From contig JAKFFB010000149.1 in NCBI GenBank assembly GCA_036675425.1, positions 1 through 20,164 on the forward strand: 20,164 nt of DNA. Direction: 5' to 3'. The notes below the pieces were generated by a model. That model was not told the origin of the DNA and made no database searches. It saw only the letters and a list, made by a program, of their open reading frames with translations. Both the position numbers and the translations under genes were made by a program. This document shows positions 1 to 6,889 of this stretch, in pieces; position 1 is the first letter of the stretch, and each line of letters starts with the position of its first letter. This DNA is from SCTD01 sp036675425 (lineage in GTDB: Bacteria; Actinomycetota; Actinomycetes; Mycobacteriales; SCTD01).

Positions 1-726
1 CGCAGCGGCGTCGGTGGCGGGACCGCCAAGGTCGGGCCGGCGTCGTTCATCGACCTGCAGGTGACCGGCGCGCTGACCACCGCCGACGGCACGACCGTCA
101 GCGTCCCGGCCGACGCGCGGGCCGTGGTCCTCAACGTCACCGCGACCGGGGCGACCGCCACGACCGACGTCCGCGTCTACCCGACGCCGACCGACGGTGC
201 GGTGCCCGAGGTGAGCAACCTCAACGTGCGGGCCGGTCAGACGACCCCGAACCTCGTCACCGTCGCCGTCGGGCAGGGGGGCAAGGTCCGGCTGCGCAAC
301 GGCGCCGGCTCGATCAACCTGATCGCCGACCTCGCCGGCTACTACTCGGCCAGCGCTCCGGGGCGGTTCGTCCCCGTCGCGCCGACCCGCTTCCTCGACA
401 CCCGCAGCGGTGTCGGCGGCGCGCCCATCCCGGTGACCGCCGGCGGGCACGTCGACCTCAAGGCCGCCGGCACCCGCGGGGTCCCGGCCGGCGCGACCGC
501 GGTCGTGCTCAACCTCACCGGGACGGGCGTCACCGCCAGCACCGACGTCCGGGCCTTCCCGGTGGGCGCGGCGACGGTGCCGACCGTGAGCAACCTCAAC
601 CTCACCGCCGGGGCGACGCGGGCCAACCTCGCCATCGTCAAGACCGGCACCGACGGGCGGGTCCGGATCCGCAACGGCGCCGGCTCGGTCAACCTGATCG
701 GCGACCTCGCCGGCTACATGATCGGC
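1..726 (+). repeat. Two in-frame tandem protein-module repeats (402-nt period)
   Basis: RSGVGG is encoded at 1-18 and again at 403-420. The bases encoding RNGAGS are the same 18 nt at 295-312 and 670-687. The first unit is cut by the window edge. The units differ in the middle, so this is an old duplication under protein-level constraint. Confidence 0.85.
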
Positions 727-729
727 TAG
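1..729 (+). CDS. C-terminal part of a secreted tandem-repeat protein (5' end outside window)
   Basis: The frame is open from base 1 to the TAG at 727-729, so this is the 3' end of a longer gene; the ATG-like or GTG codons inside are not true starts. About 242 residues are visible. They form two copies of a beta-rich module with a 402-nt (134-residue) period. Each copy has an RSGVGG motif near its start, a central AVVLN(V/L)T strand followed by TDVR and VSNLN, and ends in RNGAGS(I/V)NLI(A/G)DLAGY. The second copy has the fuller opening TRFLDTRSGVGG. Modules of this type are familiar from the C-termini of secreted actinobacterial enzymes and surface proteins, where they probably act as binding or stalk domains; that role is inference. 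The enzyme or domain they are attached to lies upstream and cannot be seen. No cysteines are present, and the protein stops right after the last LAGY motif without an anchor. Confidence 0.85.
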   Translation, partial: RSGVGGGTAKVGPASFIDLQVTGALTTADGTTVSVPADARAVVLNVTATGATATTDVRVYPTPTDGAVPEVSNLNVRAGQTTPNLVTVAVGQGGKVRLRNGAGSINLIADLAGYYSASAPGRFVPVAPTRFLDTRSGVGGAPIPVTAGGHVDLKAAGTRGVPAGATAVVLNLTGTGVTASTDVRAFPVGAATVPTVSNLNLTAGATRANLAIVKTGTDGRVRIRNGAGSVNLIGDLAGYMIG

Positions 730-746
730 CCGCTCCTCGTACTCCC

Positions 747-810
747 CGACGATCTTCGTCATGTGGTCGCGCGACACGCTGCGCGAGCCGCCACATGACG
801 AAGATCGTCG
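747..810. terminator. Perfect 20-bp inverted repeat, likely bidirectional terminator
   Basis: The arm at 747-766 is exactly the reverse complement of 791-810, with a 24-nt loop that can itself pair (TCGCGC with GCGCGA). It lies between the stop of the upstream + gene (729) and the stop of the convergent - gene (816), the expected place for a shared terminator. It has no T-tract, as is common in high-GC actinobacteria. Its arm resembles that of the hairpin at 15666-15722. Confidence 0.75.
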
Positions 811-815
811 CGGTT

Positions 816-2219
816 CTAGGCGTCGCCGTTGCGGACGTCGAGGCGGATGTCGGCCTCGACGGCCTCGAACGCCTTGCGGGCCGCGATGAGCACCGGGTCC
901 CACACCGGGGCGAACGGCGGCGCGTACGACAGGTCGAGGCCGAGCACCTGGTCGACGCTCATCTCGTTCCAGATCGCGACCGCGAGCACGTCGATGCGCT
1001 TGGCCGCTCCCTCGCGGCCGGCGATCTGCGCGCCGAGCAGCGTGCCGCTGCGCTTCTCGGCGAGCAGCTTGACCCGGATCGGCTTGGCGCCGGGGAAGTA
1101 GCCGGCGCGGGTGGTCGAGTCGACCGACGCGGTGACGTAGCAGTAGCCCGCGTCGTCGGCCTCCTTCTCGTTCAGCCCGGTACGCGCGACCTCCAGGTCG
1201 CACACCTTCGTGACGGCGGTGCCGATCACACCGGGGAAGGTCGCGTAGCCGCCGCCGAGGTTGATCCCCACGACCCGGCCCTGCTTGTTCGCGTGCGTGC
1301 CCAGGGCGACCACCACCCGCTGGCCGGACAGCCGGTGCACCGACTCGACGCAGTCGCCGGCCGCCCACACGCCGTCCACCCGGGTGCGCATCCGGTTGTC
1401 GACGACGATCCCGCCGGAGTCGCCGATCGGGATCCCCGCGGCCTGCGCCAGCGCGACGTTCGGCTTCACCCCGAGGCCGAGCACGACGAGGTCGGCCGGC
1501 AGCCGCTCGCCGCCCGCGGTGTGCACCGCGACCGCCCGGCCGTCCGGACCGGTCTCGACCCGGGTGGCCGCCTGGCCGAGCACCAGCCGGATGCCGAGGT
1601 CCTCCACGGCGCCCGCGATGAAGCTCCCGATGTCGGGGTCGAACGTGCCGACCGGCGTCGGTGACAGGTCGACCACCGTGACGTGGAGGCCGCGCACCTG
1701 GCAGGCCTCGGCGATCTCCAGCCCGATGTAGCCGCCGCCGACGACCACGACCCGCTCGACCCGCCCGCTGTCGAGCTCGGCGATCAGGGCGGCGCCGTCG
1801 TCGAGCACCTGCACGCCGTGGACGTTCGGGGCGTCGAAGCCCTCCGCGCGGGGCCGCATCGGGACGCTGCCGGTGGCGTAGACGAGCTGGTCGTACGCCT
1901 CGTCGTACTCGCGTCCGGACTCGAGGTCACGCGCGGTCACCCGACGCGCGGCGGTGTCGATCGCGATCACCTCGGTGCGCATCCGCACGTCGATGCCGGC
2001 CGCGCGGTGCTGCTCCGGCGTGCGCGCGATCAGGTCGCTCTCGGCGTCGACGGCTCCGCCGATCCAGTACGGGATGCCGCACGCGGAGTACGACGTCGCA
2101 CGCCCGCGCTCGAACGCGACGATCTCCAGATCGCTCTCGTCGCGGCGCTTGCGGGCCTGGCTCGCGGCGCTCATCCCGGCGGCGTCCCCGCCGATGACGA
2201 CCAGCCGCTCGCGTGCCAT
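816..2219 (-). CDS. FAD-dependent pyridine nucleotide-disulfide oxidoreductase, CoA-disulfide reductase-like
   Basis: This 467-aa flavoprotein has an N-terminal FAD-binding Rossmann motif (VVIGGDAAG, residues 7-15), an NAD(P)-binding motif GGGYIGLE at 161-168, the second FAD motif WAAGDC, and a C-terminal dimerisation domain ending in YAPPFAPVWDP. A single redox cysteine, Cys47 in SYSACGIPYWIGG, replaces the usual CxxxxC pair. That is the signature of the CoA-disulfide reductase / NADH oxidase / persulfide reductase group, whose cysteine cycles through a mixed disulfide, sulfenate or persulfide. Likely roles are reduction of low-molecular-weight disulfides or persulfides, or oxygen, with NAD(P)H in the cytoplasm; the substrate cannot be read from the sequence. 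No rhodanese domain is fused. The start is ATG at 2219, with no Shine-Dalgarno but a TACGGT box 7 nt upstream, so the mRNA is probably leaderless. It is divergent from the DedA gene across only 32 bp. Confidence 0.88.
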   Translation of the reverse strand: MARERLVVIGGDAAGMSAASQARKRRDESDLEIVAFERGRATSYSACGIPYWIGGAVDAESDLIARTPEQHRAAGIDVRMRTEVIAIDTAARRVTARDLESGREYDEAYDQLVYATGSVPMRPRAEGFDAPNVHGVQVLDDGAALIAELDSGRVERVVVVGGGYIGLEIAEACQVRGLHVTVVDLSPTPVGTFDPDIGSFIAGAVEDLGIRLVLGQAATRVETGPDGRAVAVHTAGGERLPADLVVLGLGVKPNVALAQAAGIPIGDSGGIVVDNRMRTRVDGVWAAGDCVESVHRLSGQRVVVALGTHANKQGRVVGINLGGGYATFPGVIGTAVTKVCDLEVARTGLNEKEADDAGYCYVTASVDSTTRAGYFPGAKPIRVKLLAEKRSGTLLGAQIAGREGAAKRIDVLAVAIWNEMSVDQVLGLDLSYAPPFAPVWDPVLIAARKAFEAVEADIRLDVRNGDA

Positions 2220-2226
2220 GACGGGG

Positions 2227-2245
2227 ACCGTACGACGGCTAGCCT
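2227..2245. promoter_or_regulatory. Back-to-back leaderless promoter -10 boxes for the divergent pair
   Basis: On the minus strand TACGGT (2227-2232 read in reverse complement) ends 7 nt before the reductase ATG. On the plus strand TAGCCT (2240-2245) ends 6 nt before the DedA ATG. Both fit the actinobacterial TANNNT -10 box, and both predict transcription starting at or next to the start codon. The whole intergenic region is 32 bp, so each -35 would lie at or beyond the neighbouring gene's start. Confidence 0.6.
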
Positions 2246-2251
2246 GAGTCG

Positions 2252-2923
2252 ATGTCCACGACCCTTGCCCTCGGTCCGGAGTGGCTGTCCCCGGACGCGC
2301 TGGTCGGCGCCGGACTGCTGGTGCTGCTGCTCGTCGTCTTCACCGAGAGCGGCCTGCTCTTCGGCTTCTTCCTGCCGGGCGACTCGCTGCTGTTCACCGC
2401 CGGGCTGCTCATCAACACCCAGGACGTGCTGCCGCTGTGGCTGGTGCTGCTGACGGTGCCGATCGCGGCGATCGCCGGTGACCAGGTCGGCTACCTGATC
2501 GGCAAGAAGGCCGGGCCGCACGTCTTCAACAAGCCCGACTCGCGCTTCTTCCAGCAGGAGTACGTCGACAAGGCCTACGAGTACTTCGAGAAGTACGGCG
2601 CACGCACCATCGTGCTGGCGCGCTTCGTGCCGATCGTGCGCACCTTCGCCCCGGTGGTCGCCGGGGTGTCGAAGATGCGCTACCGGACCTTCGTCACCTA
2701 CAACGTCATCGGCGGCGTCCTGTGGGGCGCCGGTGTGGTGCTGCTCGGCTACTGGCTCGGGCAGATCCAGTTCGTCGCCGACAACATCGAGCCGATCATC
2801 CTGCTCATCGTCGGGATCTCGGTGCTGCCGATCGTGCTCGAGGTGCTCCGGGCCCGGCGCGAGCACCGCAGCGGCCCGCCGGCCACACCGCGCGAGCTCC
2901 CGGACGACGTCCCGACGGAGTAG
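2252..2923 (+). CDS. DedA family integral membrane protein
   Basis: This 223-aa protein has several hydrophobic segments and the DedA/SNARE-associated signature. The N-terminal part carries an acidic re-entrant motif, TESGLLFGFFLPGDSLLFTAGLL (written here in pieces: ESGLLFGFFLPGD then SLLF). The middle carries the conserved RFVPIVRTFAPVVAG, with arginines thought essential in the family. The C-terminus is a charged cytoplasmic tail rich in R, E and P. Bacterial DedA proteins support envelope homeostasis, and several members are now linked to lipid-carrier or phospholipid flipping; which lipid this one moves cannot be told. The length is normal for the family. The ATG at 2252 is supported by the TAGCCT box 6 nt upstream and the absence of a ribosome site. 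The gene ends 6 nt before the stop of the convergent hydrolase gene. Confidence 0.9.
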   Translation: MSTTLALGPEWLSPDALVGAGLLVLLLVVFTESGLLFGFFLPGDSLLFTAGLLINTQDVLPLWLVLLTVPIAAIAGDQVGYLIGKKAGPHVFNKPDSRFFQQEYVDKAYEYFEKYGARTIVLARFVPIVRTFAPVVAGVSKMRYRTFVTYNVIGGVLWGAGVVLLGYWLGQIQFVADNIEPIILLIVGISVLPIVLEVLRARREHRSGPPATPRELPDDVPTE

Positions 2924-2929
2924 GCCGGC

Positions 2930-5152
2930 TCAGGCCGCCCTGTCGAAGGACTCCGTCCGGGCGCAGCCGCTCAGCACGACCGTCAGCGGCCCGTCGGTGG
3001 TGACGTCCAGCGCCGTGGCGCAGGTGACGCCGGCCCGGGCCACGTCGACGACGACGGTGCCGACGTTGGTCGCCGTCACCACGAGGCGGTCGGCGGGCGC
3101 CACCGCAGGGGCGTCGCCCCACGCCTGGCTCCGCTCGACGTAGGCCATCGGCTGCTGGCCGCCGGTCACCGCGCCCGCGCCGCTCCCGACCGGCAGCACC
3201 GGCGGCACCCCGGTCCCCGCGGCGGCGGAGCGCACGTCGACGGTGCCGCTGGGCGCCGCGCTCGGGTCACGCACCGTCAGCCCGGACAGCCAGTAGGCGT
3301 GGTCGGCGCGCCCGACCGACGGGCTGTCCTCGCGAGGGTCCACGACGTACGTCACGTGCGACGGGTCGCGATCCACCCGGTGCTCGCCCAGCCACGCTGC
3401 GCCGTCGCCGTACTCGTCGTTGCCGGCCAGCGTCAGGTGGTCCGCGGTCGGGAACAGCAGGTGCCGGTAGCGCAGCCCCGCGGCCGTCAGGTCCTTCTGC
3501 ATCTTCTCGGTGGACTGGAGGTTCACCAGCTCGTCGCCGGCGGCGACCCAGTTCATGACCGGCGTGTTGCGCAGCGACGCCAGCTGGTCGTTGACGCTGC
3601 CGGGGGTGCCGACGACGGACCAGCCGCGCGAGAACAGGTCCGGCCAGCGGGCGAGCAGCCGGTAGGTGCCGAAGCCGCCCATCGAGTAGCCGGTGACGGC
3701 GGTCAGGTCGGCGTCGAGCCGGTAGTGGCGCGCGACGTCGTTCCACGCCTCGAACGTGTCAGCCTCCGCGACGCCGGCGTAGAAGCCGTCCGGGCCACGC
3801 CCGGCGGGCGTCAGGACGAGCGAGCCGTTGCCCCGCTCACCGACCTGCGACTGGTTCTTGCTGCCGGCGTACTGGTTGTAGTTGGCCGACAGCGAGTGCA
3901 GGAGCAGGGTCAGGCCGTAGCCGTCCGCAGGCTGCTCCTTGTTCGGTACGTAGAGGTTGTACGGCTGCAGCTGTCCCACCTGGCGGCCGATGCACGCGGC
4001 GCCGGCGTTGAAGCCGGCCGAGATCGAGTAGCACATCCTGGTCGGGTCGAGGCCCTGTCCGTAGACGAAGCGGCTGGCGAAGATCCGGTCGATGGAGCCG
4101 GTGCTGGGGACGCCGGAGTCGTCGCGGACCTTCGCCACGAGCTTGCCGAAGTCGACCTCTGCGGCGAACGGCGTGACGTCGCCGAGGGTGAGCTGCTGCG
4201 ACTGCTGGCGCTCGCGCCACCATGGCGCCTTCGCCGCACCGAGCGCAGCGGTGTCGCCCATCGTGAAGCCGGCGAACTCCGCCTGCGGCTCGTCGAAGCG
4301 CGGGCCGACGTTGACCAGGGCCACGCCGTCGGGCGTGCCGCCGCCGGGTGTGGTGGCGGTGGCCGGTCCGGGCGCCGGCGTCAGGTAGCTGCTCGCTGCG
4401 GGGTCCCACAGCCCGGCACCGATCGTCGTGCGGACCTTGCCGCTGCCGGGGTTCCAGGAGGTGTGCGGCACGACGAGCTCCACCTGACGCCGCTCGAGGT
4501 CCACGGCCACCTGCGGAGCCGGCAGCTGCGTGCCGTCCGCCTTCCGCAGCTCGGCGGTCGAGCCGTGCCAGGTGAGGAACAGGTCCGCCGGGGAGGACAC
4601 GCCGGCGCCGTGCGGCCAGGCGGTCGTCGCGCTGCCGGCGGTTCCGAGCGCGATGGTGACGGCGGTCCGCTCGGCGTCCTGAAGGGTGTTGAGCGTGACG
4701 CGGAAGGCCGTCGCCTTCCGGCCAGGGCGCAGGCGGTACTCCACGAGGTCGGCCGCGTTGTTCGCGAAGACCGGGTCGGTCGGGTAGGTGTACGTGCCGG
4801 CCGTCGGCGAGTAGAGGTGCGCGCTGGCGCCGTACGGCGTCCCTCGGTCGTAGGTCCCCGTTGCCCCGTGGTCGTCGAGCAGGAAGTCCTGGTAGACCCA
4901 CTCGCCGTCGCGGTAGGACTGCGCTCCTGAGACCAGGATCGGGTCGGCCTTCCAGCCGCCGGTGTTCTCCAGCTGCGGCGCGGTCGGTGCGTCGGCGTAG
5001 AGCAGGTCCGGTCCCGGGCGGGGGCCCGAGCCCACCTGCGGCAGCGACGACCCGCCCTTCGGCGTGCTGTCGGGCCTGGCCGCGTGGGCCATGCCGGTGC
5101 CGGCGGCGAGGGCGGCGGTGAGCAGGACGGCCAGGGCTGGGCGAGCGCGCAC
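2930..5152 (-). CDS. Large secreted alpha/beta hydrolase (esterase / PHB-depolymerase-like)
   Basis: The chosen start is GTG at 5150-5152. It has GGAG 5 nt upstream and is followed at once by a signal peptide (RARPALAVLLTAALAAG, likely cut after AHA near residue 24). This gives 740 aa; the frame stays open upstream but that part is not protein-like. Residues about 45-390 form a beta-rich region resembling the DOMON/glucodextranase-type modules of secreted actinobacterial enzymes (inference). The hydrolase domain follows, with LLLHSLSANYNQY near the oxyanion hole and a nucleophile elbow GYSMGG (Ser490). Asp540 (GDELVN) and His572 (TADHL) are the likely other triad members. A final Cys-containing beta domain (CATALDV...LSGC) probably holds a disulfide. 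The substrate is unknown; a polymer or ester outside the cell is the natural guess. It is divergent from the ECF sigma gene. Confidence 0.82.
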   Translation of the reverse strand: MRARPALAVLLTAALAAGTGMAHAARPDSTPKGGSSLPQVGSGPRPGPDLLYADAPTAPQLENTGGWKADPILVSGAQSYRDGEWVYQDFLLDDHGATGTYDRGTPYGASAHLYSPTAGTYTYPTDPVFANNAADLVEYRLRPGRKATAFRVTLNTLQDAERTAVTIALGTAGSATTAWPHGAGVSSPADLFLTWHGSTAELRKADGTQLPAPQVAVDLERRQVELVVPHTSWNPGSGKVRTTIGAGLWDPAASSYLTPAPGPATATTPGGGTPDGVALVNVGPRFDEPQAEFAGFTMGDTAALGAAKAPWWRERQQSQQLTLGDVTPFAAEVDFGKLVAKVRDDSGVPSTGSIDRIFASRFVYGQGLDPTRMCYSISAGFNAGAACIGRQVGQLQPYNLYVPNKEQPADGYGLTLLLHSLSANYNQYAGSKNQSQVGERGNGSLVLTPAGRGPDGFYAGVAEADTFEAWNDVARHYRLDADLTAVTGYSMGGFGTYRLLARWPDLFSRGWSVVGTPGSVNDQLASLRNTPVMNWVAAGDELVNLQSTEKMQKDLTAAGLRYRHLLFPTADHLTLAGNDEYGDGAAWLGEHRVDRDPSHVTYVVDPREDSPSVGRADHAYWLSGLTVRDPSAAPSGTVDVRSAAAGTGVPPVLPVGSGAGAVTGGQQPMAYVERSQAWGDAPAVAPADRLVVTATNVGTVVVDVARAGVTCATALDVTTDGPLTVVLSGCARTESFDRAA

Positions 5153-5232
5153 GAGGGCTCCATCGGCGAGTGGTTGCACGTTGCGTGCGTCTTTCGCCCT
5201 CGCCGCACCGTTCTCCTGCCGGTCGCACCTGA

Positions 5233-5258
5233 GACAGGATCTGCCCGCTGCCGGACAC
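5233..5258. promoter_or_regulatory. Bipartite box copy 1: GACAGGATC-N7-TGCCGGACAC
   Basis: This 26-bp element lies in the 115-bp region between the divergent hydrolase and sigma-factor genes. The same 19 bases with the same 7-nt spacing recur at 5725-5750. It ends 9 nt before the sigma GTG, so if it is a -35/-10 pair the transcript would begin at about the start codon. On the other strand it lies about 80 nt upstream of the hydrolase start. Its function is inferred from position and duplication only. Confidence 0.5.
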
Positions 5259-5267
5259 ACTGCAGGC

Positions 5268-5786
5268 GTGGACGACCACCCGCAGCGCTTCGAGGCGCTG
5301 GCCGCTGCCGTCGGGGAGCCGCTGCAGCGGTACCTGCGCCGGCGCTGCGCCCCGGACGACGTCGACGACGTGCTGGCCGAGGTGCTGCTCGTGCTGTGGC
5401 GCCGGATCGACGACGTCCCGGCGGAGTCGCTGCCGTGGGCGTACGGCGTGGCACGCCGGGTGCTCGCCAACACCCGGCGCAGCGCGGACCGGCGCCTCTC
5501 GCTGGTGTCCCGGCTGAAGCAGGAGCGACCGCCCGAGCCGGCGGTCCCCGACGACCGGGTCGGCGCGGCCCTCGCTCGGCTGCGGCAGCCCGACCGCGAG
5601 GTGCTGCGGCTGTGGGCCTGGGAGGGGCTGGAGCCGCGCGACCTCGCCGTCGTCCTGGAGTGCTCGGCCGGTGCGGCGGCCAGCCGGCTGTCCCGCGCAC
5701 GCGCAGCGCTGCGGGCCGAGCTCGGACAGGATCGCGGGAGTGCCGGACACGAGGGGGAGCAGCAGGGAGAGGAGGTGCCGACATGA
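5268..5786 (+). CDS. ECF-type RNA polymerase sigma factor
   Basis: The start is GTG at 5268 (172 aa); the frame is open further upstream but those residues do not look like a sigma factor. Region 2 covers roughly residues 10-70: RYLRRRCAPDDVDDVLAEVL is the helix that binds the -10 element and core enzyme, followed by LPWAYGVARRVLANTRR. Region 4 covers about 100-155, with ALARLRQPDREVLRLWAWEGL, DLAVVL and the helix-turn-helix recognition part AGAAASRLSRARAALR. There is no region 3 and no extra C-terminal domain, as expected for a minimal ECF factor. The stop overlaps the next start as ATGA, so the pair is translationally coupled and the partner is the likely regulator. A bipartite box ends 9 nt before the GTG, and CACACT (5256-5261) is 6 nt before it, which suggests leaderless and possibly self-driven transcription. 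Confidence 0.88.
   Translation: MDDHPQRFEALAAAVGEPLQRYLRRRCAPDDVDDVLAEVLLVLWRRIDDVPAESLPWAYGVARRVLANTRRSADRRLSLVSRLKQERPPEPAVPDDRVGAALARLRQPDREVLRLWAWEGLEPRDLAVVLECSAGAAASRLSRARAALRAELGQDRGSAGHEGEQQGEEVPT
5725..5750. promoter_or_regulatory. Bipartite box copy 2: GACAGGATC-N7-TGCCGGACAC
   Basis: This is an exact copy of the outer 9 and 10 bases of the element at 5233-5258, with the same 7-nt gap but a different gap sequence. It lies inside the 3' end of the sigma gene and ends 32 nt before the ATG of the membrane-protein gene. It could give that gene its own promoter, or be an operator. It encodes QDRGSAGH at the poorly conserved C-terminal tail, so protein constraint does not explain it. Confidence 0.45.
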
Positions 5787-6346
5787 CCGACGACGAGCTG
5801 CGCGCAGCGCTCGCCGCGACCGACCCGGCGCCGCGCTCCGTGCCGCCTCTGTCCCGCGAGCTCCTGGAGCGCACCATGACATCGACCCTCGAGACCCCCG
5901 CCCGGCGACGCACCTGGCTGCCCGCCGCAGCCGCGGCAGTCGTCGTCGCGGCAGCCGCCGGCGCGTACGCCCTCACCTCCGGCGGCGAGCAGTCCGAGCT
6001 GCGGCTGGCCCTGCCCGGTGGCGACGGCACGTCGATGGCGTCGTGCATCGCCGTGGAGGCCCGCTTCCTCGCGGACATGCCGGTCGCGCTGGCCGGGACC
6101 GTGACCGCGGTCGACGGCGACGAGGTGCGGCTGGACGTCACCCGCTGGTACAGGGGCGGCGACGCCGACACCGTCGTGCTGACGAACCTGTCGCCCGACA
6201 TGCAGGCGCTGCTCGGCGCGACCGACTTCCGCGCCGGCGGGGACTACCTCGTGGCAGCGTTCGACGGCACGGTCAACGCGTGCGGCTACTCCGGGCCGGC
6301 GACCGCCGACCTGCAGGCGGTCTACGACGAGGCGTTCGGCGGTTAG
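5783..6346 (+). CDS. Single-pass membrane protein coupled to the ECF sigma factor, candidate anti-sigma or sensor
   Basis: This 187-aa protein has a short cytoplasmic N-terminus (about residues 1-45, charged, with ELLERTM). One Ala/Val-rich transmembrane segment follows at about 46-66, preceded by ARRR, which sets the N-in orientation. An extracytoplasmic domain of about 120 residues completes it. That domain has a beta-barrel-like pattern (VALAGTVTAVDGDEVRLDVTRWY) and exactly two cysteines, Cys88 and Cys167 (in NACGYSG), likely joined in a disulfide. The pattern recalls TIMP/NTR-like OB folds; that is inference. Its position and ATGA overlap with the sigma gene suggest it regulates the sigma factor, but the N-terminus lacks the HxxxCxxC zinc motif of ZAS anti-sigma factors and is short. 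Its stop overlaps the convergent pyrE stop (TTAG at 6343-6346). Confidence 0.7.
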   Translation: MTDDELRAALAATDPAPRSVPPLSRELLERTMTSTLETPARRRTWLPAAAAAVVVAAAAGAYALTSGGEQSELRLALPGGDGTSMASCIAVEARFLADMPVALAGTVTAVDGDEVRLDVTRWYRGGDADTVVLTNLSPDMQALLGATDFRAGGDYLVAAFDGTVNACGYSGPATADLQAVYDEAFGG

Positions 6347-6885
6347 CCGAGCCCGAGGTCCTGCAGGGAGTAGAGGTAGCGGTAGTGCACGCCCTCCGCC
6401 TCGATCTTCTCGCCCGCGCCGGTGTCGCGGTCGGCGATCGTCGCGACGGCGACCGGCGTCGCACCGGCCTCGCGCACGGCCGCGAGCGCGGTCAGCGGCG
6501 AGCCGCCCGTGGTCGTCGTGTCCTCGACGACCAGCACGCGCTTGCCGGCGATGTCCGGGCCCTCGACCCGGCGCTGCAGGCCGTGCGCCTTGGCCTCCTT
6601 GCGCACGACGAACGCGTCGAGGCGGCGACCCTCCGCTGCTGCGGCGTGCAGCATCGCGGCGGCGATCGGGTCGGCACCCATCGTCAGCCCGCCGACGGCG
6701 TCGTAGTCGAGGTCGGCGGTGAGCTCGAGCAGCTGGCGGCCGACCAGCGGCGCCGCCAGTCCGGACAGCGTGATCCGGCGCAGGTCGACGTAGTAGTCGG
6801 CCTCCCGCCCGGACGACAGCGTCACGCGGCCGTGCACGACGGCCAGCTCGCGGACCAGGGACAGCAGCTGCTCGCGGTCGGTCAT
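6343..6885 (-). CDS. pyrE: Orotate phosphoribosyltransferase
   Basis: The 180-aa protein has a normal length for actinobacterial PyrE. The PRPP-binding motif VEDTTTTGGS is at residues 120-129, the flexible catalytic loop RKEAKAHG at 95-102, and a substrate loop near TLSSGREADYYVDLR at 22-36. It converts orotate and PRPP to orotidine 5'-monophosphate in de novo pyrimidine synthesis, in the cytoplasm. It is the third gene of an SDR-epimerase-pyrE run, with only 4 nt between the epimerase stop and its ATG, so it is probably cotranscribed. No strong ribosome site is seen, consistent with coupling to the preceding gene. The motif VEDTTTTGG has Thr where other families often have VDDVITTG; this is usual in the actinobacterial group. 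Confidence 0.95.
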   Translation of the reverse strand: MTDREQLLSLVRELAVVHGRVTLSSGREADYYVDLRRITLSGLAAPLVGRQLLELTADLDYDAVGGLTMGADPIAAAMLHAAAAEGRRLDAFVVRKEAKAHGLQRRVEGPDIAGKRVLVVEDTTTTGGSPLTALAAVREAGATPVAVATIADRDTGAGEKIEAEGVHYRYLYSLQDLGLG

Positions 6886-6889
6886 GGGG

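Noticed and set aside
795..1664. ATG-initiated + strand frame starting in the hairpin arm at 791-810
   Set aside because: Its body is antisense to the flavoprotein and its composition is noise; the ATG comes from the palindrome.
3299..4930. A 543-codon + strand frame opposite the secreted hydrolase
   Set aside because: Shadow of a gene with signal peptide and catalytic triad; no protein-like features of its own.
5153..5473. N-terminal extension of the hydrolase to 847 aa
   Set aside because: It would run through the sigma-factor gene, lacks a ribosome site at its ATG and would bury the signal peptide 107 residues in.
6343..6346. TTAG overlap of the convergent membrane-protein and pyrE stops as a regulatory device
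   Set aside because: Overlapping stops in convergent genes are common in compact genomes; nothing else suggests antisense control here.
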